A stretch of DNA of 64,000 nt from Parelaphostrongylus tenuis (lineage: Eukaryota > Nematoda > Chromadorea > Rhabditida > Metastrongylidae), in NCBI GenBank assembly GCA_019055375.1, contig JAHQIW010000319.1, positions 116,009 through 180,008 of the forward strand, written 5' to 3'. The translations under genes were made by a program, and so were the position numbers. Under the pieces are notes generated by a model, which ran no database searches, was not told where the DNA came from, and worked only from the letters and a program-made list of their open reading frames with translations. Below are positions 60,901 through 64,000 of this stretch, piece by piece (the stretch's first letter is position 1; each line of letters opens with the position of its first letter).

Positions 60901-63649
60901 CCCAAGTATCCTTCGTATCCTTTGTACCTCGTGGTTTTGTGGTTTTCACCGGTTATCTCGCCGTCTGACGCCATGACGGGAGCACCGAGTGTACTGGGTA
61001 GTAAGGCTGACCTTATTGCTGATTGTGCAGATCGATATTCCTTGGATTCCCGACTTAACCTTGCAAAGGCGTTTTCAGGTCTTGAGATCTTGATAACGTC
61101 GTTCCCAAGAATTTTGTTCGGCATCCGGTCCTAGCAGTCGGATTTCCTTTCAGTTGATTCGGAGATGATGTCGAAATAGAATCAATAAACAAAGTAGGAA
61201 TGAATGGTTAGAATTGACCGACCGATCGAGGATGTTCTAGGGCCGAAAAGACGTTTCCAGGTTTTGACAATGTCCTTCTTAAATAATATCTTTCTAGCAG
61301 CAGATCCGTTAGTCAGAATTCTTACTAGTTGATTCTGAGAATATTAGAATATAAGATTATAAGAATTGTTCAAATTGAAATCAATAAATAACTGTAAGGG
61401 AGTAATTAATCGACGCCTCAGGTCGGTGCAGGGCCGAGATTTACTAGCAAAACAGTTATACTAAAAAGCAAGATTTCGAAAAATCTTCCTCGTATTGGTC
61501 AGGTCTGTGGAATTGAGAGACCGAACTAGATATCGTTAGAGTATAAGATGTTGCTAAGCTTGGCTCACGTCAACCTAAATAAACATTCCGTTCAAGCGTG
61601 ATATTATTACTACGAAACTATTGCGATGTAAGATAATCCTTACTTTGGGATTCGTACAGCAATTTTATAACTAAAAAGTTCGCCAGTACAACGCTGAAAA
61701 ACGTCGTCAACCACCTAATGATAAGGATTGATAAAATGATGATACTACGCCAAATTTACCCGCTGTCACCTTGGGAACGTTGTGCGAAAGCGATTGTGAA
61801 GATAGGTCGGTAAGAATTAGTAGCCAACTGTCACATAATTTTATTTTTTGATGACACCATTTGGCATTTATATGTTAGACGGCGACGATAAAAACGATAC
61901 CTTTTGCTGGGTGAAAACATTTCATAAGAGTGTTAGTAATCATTGAAAAATCAAATCTCTGGCCAGAACTGCACATAGCCGTTTTCGAAAACACTCTTTT
62001 ATAACGCTGTCAATTGGGAATAAAATTATGTTTTGCATCGGCCATTACTGTCACTTCGCTGGAAGCACGAAAATCATGGGCGTGCAGAGGAAATCTCGTA
62101 GTATCGGAGTCATAAGTTTAATCTAGAGTTTCTTTCAAGGTGGAGAAAAAATTTCTAGTCGAATGATGAAACTTGCACTACTTATATGACGCGAAGGCGT
62201 ATATAACTGATCACGGGGCCTCCGCATCGAGTCTACAGAGACCACTCACCTCGATCATAGATTAGCCGGCAAACAAGCACCCCGAAGATGTGAAACTCGA
62301 TATTAATTCCCCTGTTACACTACAATGAAACGGTCTTTCCAGAAAATTAGCGCAATAGCGAAATCGTGGAAACTTACGCTATCGAATGTTACTAATAGTC
62401 TAATGAAAAAGCTCTCTCTTGCGAGAAAAAACGCGTCTGTTAAGCACAGTTGCTTTCCTTTCGTTGAAGCGTTATAAAAGCGACTCTTTCAGGAAGCGGC
62501 TACGTACCGTGTTTAGCCATAGATTTAAGCTTTCGAATGATTTTTAACACTCCTATGAAAAATTCTTTCCCAGGAAACGGACCGGTTTCCATTTGTCGCC
62601 ATCTAATATATAAATACCCACCATTTTCGTATTATGCAAAGCGCCGACACTATGGAGCAATGCGCTGGAAAATTTCCAAGGTATCAGTACAAACATTGAT
62701 GTTCTTGCGGCTGCACCTAAAGACCTTTAAATAACAACTACATTACTGTCAAAATTACTATTTGGTGCAATAAATGCATTACTGGGAGATACTAGGGCAC
62801 AGATAGTGATAGCGCTCATAACACCAACAGCGCGTACAGCACAGCTTTCAAACGGTGTTTACATCTCGCCTTTTGCCTAACAAGCCTCACATTCTTCTGA
62901 GAGTCGAAGATTTAAACCAGACTGATCGGAAGAAACCCCACCTCCTTTGATCTATATGACACTCTAGCATAGCTTTATCAGGACTCCCAAGGGAGCCAAC
63001 TCGACTAGAATCAACGATATCCGTGATGACGATACTAACATCTTTAGTCTGCAGCTGAATCAAATGTGGAGAATTTCGAAGACCTTTTTGCATGATGATA
63101 AGTGTAAGCAAATTAAATGCAAGAATTAGCGGAGCTCGCGCAGTGTACAATGTGACATTCGCTCACATAATAAAATCCACCTATTTAACCTGTCGTCTCG
63201 TTGACTTGAGCGGGCATCAGAGATTCTTCCATTTTTGCCCATCACGTGCAAGAGTCGCCCAGTGAGCTCTACTCGCTCTGAGGACTTACTAAGCATCATA
63301 CCCCTCTACTAAACTTTTCGTGGGGGCATCGACATTTCGGGTTGGTAGTCCTACTTGATGGGTTTTAACATCCTAAGAAATCTTGTCAATAGCGGCTCTC
63401 GTTCATCGGTTGTCGTCAGAACGTGTGTGTCTAGCCAACCCCGAGTAGATATAGTAAAAGTAGATGCGGTAATATTGTTGTTGTCTACATGCCATCTATG
63501 AAATTATGTAAGTGATTTTTCTGCAGCTAACAATTATATCTTCTTTCTAGGTATGGCGACAAGTGGCGCGTTACATCATAGCACATATGAAAACGGGCTA
63601 CTTTGACGGAATGAATCTATCAATAACCATCCACCACTCACCTGATTGA
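48828..63649 (+). CDS. nematode globin, multi-exon, 5' end missing
   Basis: Five exons with clean T-rich acceptors and GT donors join in one frame: 48828-48945, 50463-50681, 52503-52631, 56951-57031, 63551-63649 (TGA). The 214 visible residues hold an N-terminal extension of about 45 residues and then a complete globin fold. Helix A begins at [10 protein letters not shown]. Helices B-C carry TyrB10 and the CD1 Phe in QLFPSI. Helix E carries GlnE7 in [10 protein letters not shown]. Proximal HisF8 lies in [15 protein letters not shown] is in G, and [17 protein letters not shown] is in H. Globins bind haem and O2. A Tyr B10/Gln E7 pocket is known from high-affinity nematode haemoglobins, so ligand binding or sensing is likely; subcellular site unknown. 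No signal peptide is visible, but the first exon is missing. Introns are large and full of repeats. Confidence 0.9.
48946..50462 (+). other. globin intron
   Basis: 1,517 bases, GT...AG, with acceptor TGTTTTTTTTAG. No gene or recognised repeat inside. Confidence 0.75.
50463..50681 (+). CDS. globin exon, helices A to mid-E
   Basis: 73 codons, phase 0 at both ends. TyrB10 is TAC at 50562-50564 and GlnE7 is CAA at 50661-50663. PheCD1 is in LFPSI. The exon ends FVQ, about six residues after E7, so the intron splits helix E near its centre. Confidence 0.9.
51600..51860 (-). mobile_element. SINE-A copy 4
   Basis: Reverse-oriented. It starts with CGATGCTGATCAATCCCTGA and contains GTATCGAGTCAGTGCTGCTA and CAACTTGCCAATCTCCGTGA, parallel to the next copy. 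It lies only about 25 bases from copy 5, as a head-to-tail pair. Confidence 0.65.
51885..52205 (-). mobile_element. SINE-A copy 5 (longest)
   Basis: On the minus strand it begins with a faint tRNA-like head, GCCTAGTGGTCAGAGGTGC, and runs through GGCTCACCAGACCGCC, ACCCCTCCGGGTCGG, AGACATGTCTGGGAGG, GCGAGTCATTGTAAAGG and GATTGATCACCGTCGAGAGC. It ends at AATCC/TTTATTC-type tail sequence near 51900. It is the reference copy for the family in this window. Confidence 0.7.
52503..52631 (+). CDS. globin exon, late E to G with proximal His
   Basis: 43 codons, phase 0 at both ends. Proximal HisF8 is CAT at 52578-52580 within [22 protein letters not shown] covers the FG corner and the start of G. The donor is AAG|GTATTG. 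Confidence 0.9.
53165..53830. repeat. fold-back repeat family, cluster 3
   Basis: Inverse modules at 53210 (TTTGTGTTTCACACACGCAC) and 53340 (CACTGCAGTGCAGCTCG) are followed by the + module GTGTGAAACTTGATC...GCTACGGCGTTATAAAA at 53644 and the tail GAGATTTGAGCTTTTGAATG at 53723. The order is the same as in cluster 2. Confidence 0.6.
54048..54225 (-). repeat. SINE-D copy 4, diverged
   Basis: It starts GTGTGGATCCCAACACTTTT and contains TTCTCGCATTCCTCATCTAC and CATTGCCTGGAGTGTTGG, in the SINE-D order. The tRNA-like head is not preserved. Confidence 0.5.
55030..55440 (+). mobile_element. solo-LTR-like block
   Basis: The block begins TGTGTAGAAAGTCACTGG. It carries a TATA box (GTATATAAGATT at about 55098), a GC-richer pyrimidine-rich middle, and a polyadenylation signal AATAAA at 55413 shortly before GGCACATCA. 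TATA and AATAAA about 310 bases apart within a TG...CA segment is the layout of a retroelement LTR. No coding region or second copy is present and I could not identify a target duplication, so this is tentative. Confidence 0.35.
55600..56480. repeat. fold-back repeat family, cluster 4
   Basis: An inverse module at 55624 (GCGCTGTAGCAATGG...ATTATGTTTCACAC) faces two + modules, GATGAAACGTAATTTTC at 56162 and GTGTGAAACGTAATGTTATT...GCAGCTACACTGAACTAC at 56318. The long spacing between opposite arms gives a large potential stem-loop. Confidence 0.55.
56951..57031 (+). CDS. globin exon, G-H region
   Basis: 27 codons, phase 0 at both ends: [27 protein letters not shown], then donor TTTG|GTAAGT. It encodes the end of helix G, the GH turn and the start of helix H. 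Confidence 0.88.
57331..57440 (-). repeat. SINE-D copy 5, 3' part
   Basis: TTGTGCGAATCTCAGCACTT, then CATATTTCGCCTTCTCATGA, matches the 3' half of SINE-D. It lies 575 bases from the 3' end of the RTE element, in the same orientation. Confidence 0.5.
58013..58615 (-). pseudogene. RTE C-terminal domain in two frames
   Basis: 58615-58355 encodes [19 protein letters not shown] and [16 protein letters not shown]. 58321-58013 encodes [20 protein letters not shown] and ends [15 protein letters not shown]. Both are conserved features of the RTE C-terminus. A frameshift near 58340 separates them. Confidence 0.8.
58878..59153 (-). pseudogene. RTE reverse-transcriptase palm fragment
   Basis: A 91-codon frame starts [17 protein letters not shown], holding the first catalytic Asp of the palm, and continues [20 protein letters not shown] few codons beyond its stop the next catalytic motif reads NLRFADEM, with Glu in place of the second Asp, followed by a deletion. 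Confidence 0.85.
59752..60180 (-). pseudogene. RTE linker between endonuclease and reverse transcriptase
   Basis: A 142-codon frame reads [18 protein letters not shown] near its start, the end of the endonuclease domain (SDH-type catalytic His motif as SNH). It continues through the family's linker with [16 protein letters not shown]. Confidence 0.75.
60414..61124 (-). pseudogene. RTE AP-endonuclease region, frameshifted
   Basis: A 236-codon frame begins upstream of the endonuclease and contains [17 protein letters not shown], the usual first strand of RTE endonucleases (N.RTL). HVIAVQKTK stands where active copies have a catalytic Glu (HVIALQETK), so this residue is Lys here. After RKGTSTKYR the translation leaves the family frame, then partly recovers with [18 protein letters not shown]. 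Confidence 0.75.
61135..61925. other. intronic spacer
   Basis: No gene or recognised repeat. Confidence 0.5.
61930..62600. repeat. fold-back repeat family, cluster 5
   Basis: Inverse module at 61998 (CTTTTATAACGCTGTCAATT...TTATGTTTTGCA). Then the + module GTGAAACTCGATATTAATTC...GTTACACTACAATGAAACGG (62292-62330), GCGTTATAAAAGCGACTC at 62470 and the tail ATAGATTTAAGCTTTCGAAT at 62519. The order is as in cluster 1. Confidence 0.55.
62887..63150 (-). CDS. weak unrecognised coding-like frame inside the last globin intron
   Basis: An 87-codon minus-strand frame is balanced and coding-like ([19 protein letters not shown], then [19 protein letters not shown]), with a hydrophobic start [15 protein letters not shown]. 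It begins without ATG. It may be part of an unrecognised mobile element. No splice sites are convincing. Confidence 0.25.
   Translation of the reverse strand: MYTARAPLILAFNLLTLIIMQKGLRNSPHLIQLQTKDVSIVITDIVDSSRVGSLGSPDKAMLECHIDQRRWGFFRSVWFKSSTLRRM
63551..63649 (+). CDS. globin terminal exon, helix H
   Basis: 32 codons and [23 protein letters not shown] is a typical globin H helix of nematode type, followed by a short tail ending HHSPD. It starts in phase 0 after ATCTTCTTTCTAG. Confidence 0.88.
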   Translation, partial: VWRQVARYIIAHMKTGYFDGMNLSITIHHSPD

Positions 63650-64000
63650 TTTTCTTATAATATCACTCATAAATCCTCTTTTAGAGGAAGAGGAGGCTGT
63701 TACGGTGTACTTCCTCATTACTTTCTCATCACTCAGTTCAGCCATTAAAAATCTCGTACTTTGTTATGTGTACGCTAATAGAATCCCAAAATCATTTCGC
63801 TATAGGGCTCGCTTCCTAGGCATTTCTTTTTTTTCTTTTTTTGTACAGTTCATAAATAGCATTTTTGGCAATATTGTGAATTGTATTTTAAGTCCTTGCC
63901 TTGGATAAGCATGATGGATTTCCCTCTAATCTTTCATGAGATTTACTAGTCATCATACATTGCCGTGTATAGCACGAAGTTACCTAGCACAATTGTGAGG
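63650..64000. other. downstream of the globin stop
   Basis: No AATAAA close to the stop was seen; CATTAAAAAT near 63745 is a weak candidate poly(A) signal. The open frame at 63705-63908 is Phe/Ser-rich and probably noncoding. Confidence 0.4.

Larger units (their letters stand above)
58015..61130 (-). mobile_element. near full-length RTE-type LINE, inactive
   Basis: In minus-strand order the element shows an AP-endonuclease start ([20 protein letters not shown]), a linker ([20 protein letters not shown]), reverse-transcriptase fingers in shifted frames, the palm ([13 protein letters not shown] and [15 protein letters not shown]), a catalytic block reading FADE where RTE enzymes have FADD, thumb and C-terminal segments ([34 protein letters not shown]) and the end [10 protein letters not shown] at about 58030. 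At least five frame changes break it. RTE elements nick DNA and reverse-transcribe their RNA at the nick. It lies antisense in the last globin intron. A 5'-truncated relative is at 2.2-3.6 kb. Confidence 0.9.
57032..63550 (+). other. largest globin intron, hosting an antisense RTE element
   Basis: 6,519 bases. Contents in order: SINE-D copy 57331-57440, the RTE element 58015-61130 on the opposite strand, fold-back cluster 61930-62600 and a minus-strand frame 62887-63150. Acceptor ATCTTCTTTCTAG. Confidence 0.75.

Overview
The window looks like nuclear DNA of a parasitic nematode, most likely a strongylid related to the hookworms (inference). The DNA is AT-rich. Introns are large with T-rich ...TTTCAG acceptors, and genes are sparse. 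Most recognisable sequence is decayed transposable elements: RTE-type LINEs, mariner elements, a Penelope-like element and tRNA-like SINEs, a mix familiar from hookworm genomes. Nothing bacterial is present: no operons, CRISPR, rRNA or intact tRNA gene was seen.

The best gene is a multi-exon globin on the + strand, 48,828-63,649. Five exons (48828-48945, 50463-50681, 52503-52631, 56951-57031, 63551-63649) join in frame to give 214 visible residues. They carry a complete globin fold with PheCD1, proximal HisF8, TyrB10 and GlnE7. The introns (about 1.5, 1.8, 4.3 and 6.5 kb) are packed with SINEs, fold-back repeats, a solo-LTR-like block and a near full-length antisense RTE element. The 5' end is missing from the model; a coiled-coil-like exon at 45422-45644 has a compatible splice phase and may belong to it.

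Other possible host genes are small. A two-exon gene at 29252-30077 resembles the second half of a fibronectin type III domain. An ORF at 32136-32450 encodes a signal peptide and a short Cys-containing chain. There is an unrecognised minus-strand exon at 31362-31643. Several weaker coding-like frames lie on the minus strand (6.9, 13.8, 19.9, 30.3, 39.4, 44.0-44.3 and 63.0 kb).

Layout: 0-12 kb holds an RTE remnant and SINEs; 12-28 kb mariner remnants, tRNA-like palindromic repeats and gene-poor DNA; 29-34 kb the small genes and the Penelope remnant; 35-48 kb three mariner remnants and more tRNA-like palindromes; 48-64 kb the globin gene. At least four dispersed repeat families can be defined by comparing the window with itself: SINE-A with an (ATCCTTT)-type tail, SINE-D sharing its 3' end with the RTE LINE, a palindromic tRNA-like family, and a fold-back family with GTGTGAAAC...GCTACA...TATAAAA modules. 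Only the globin, RTE, mariner and Penelope assignments rest on recognised protein families; the rest are inference.
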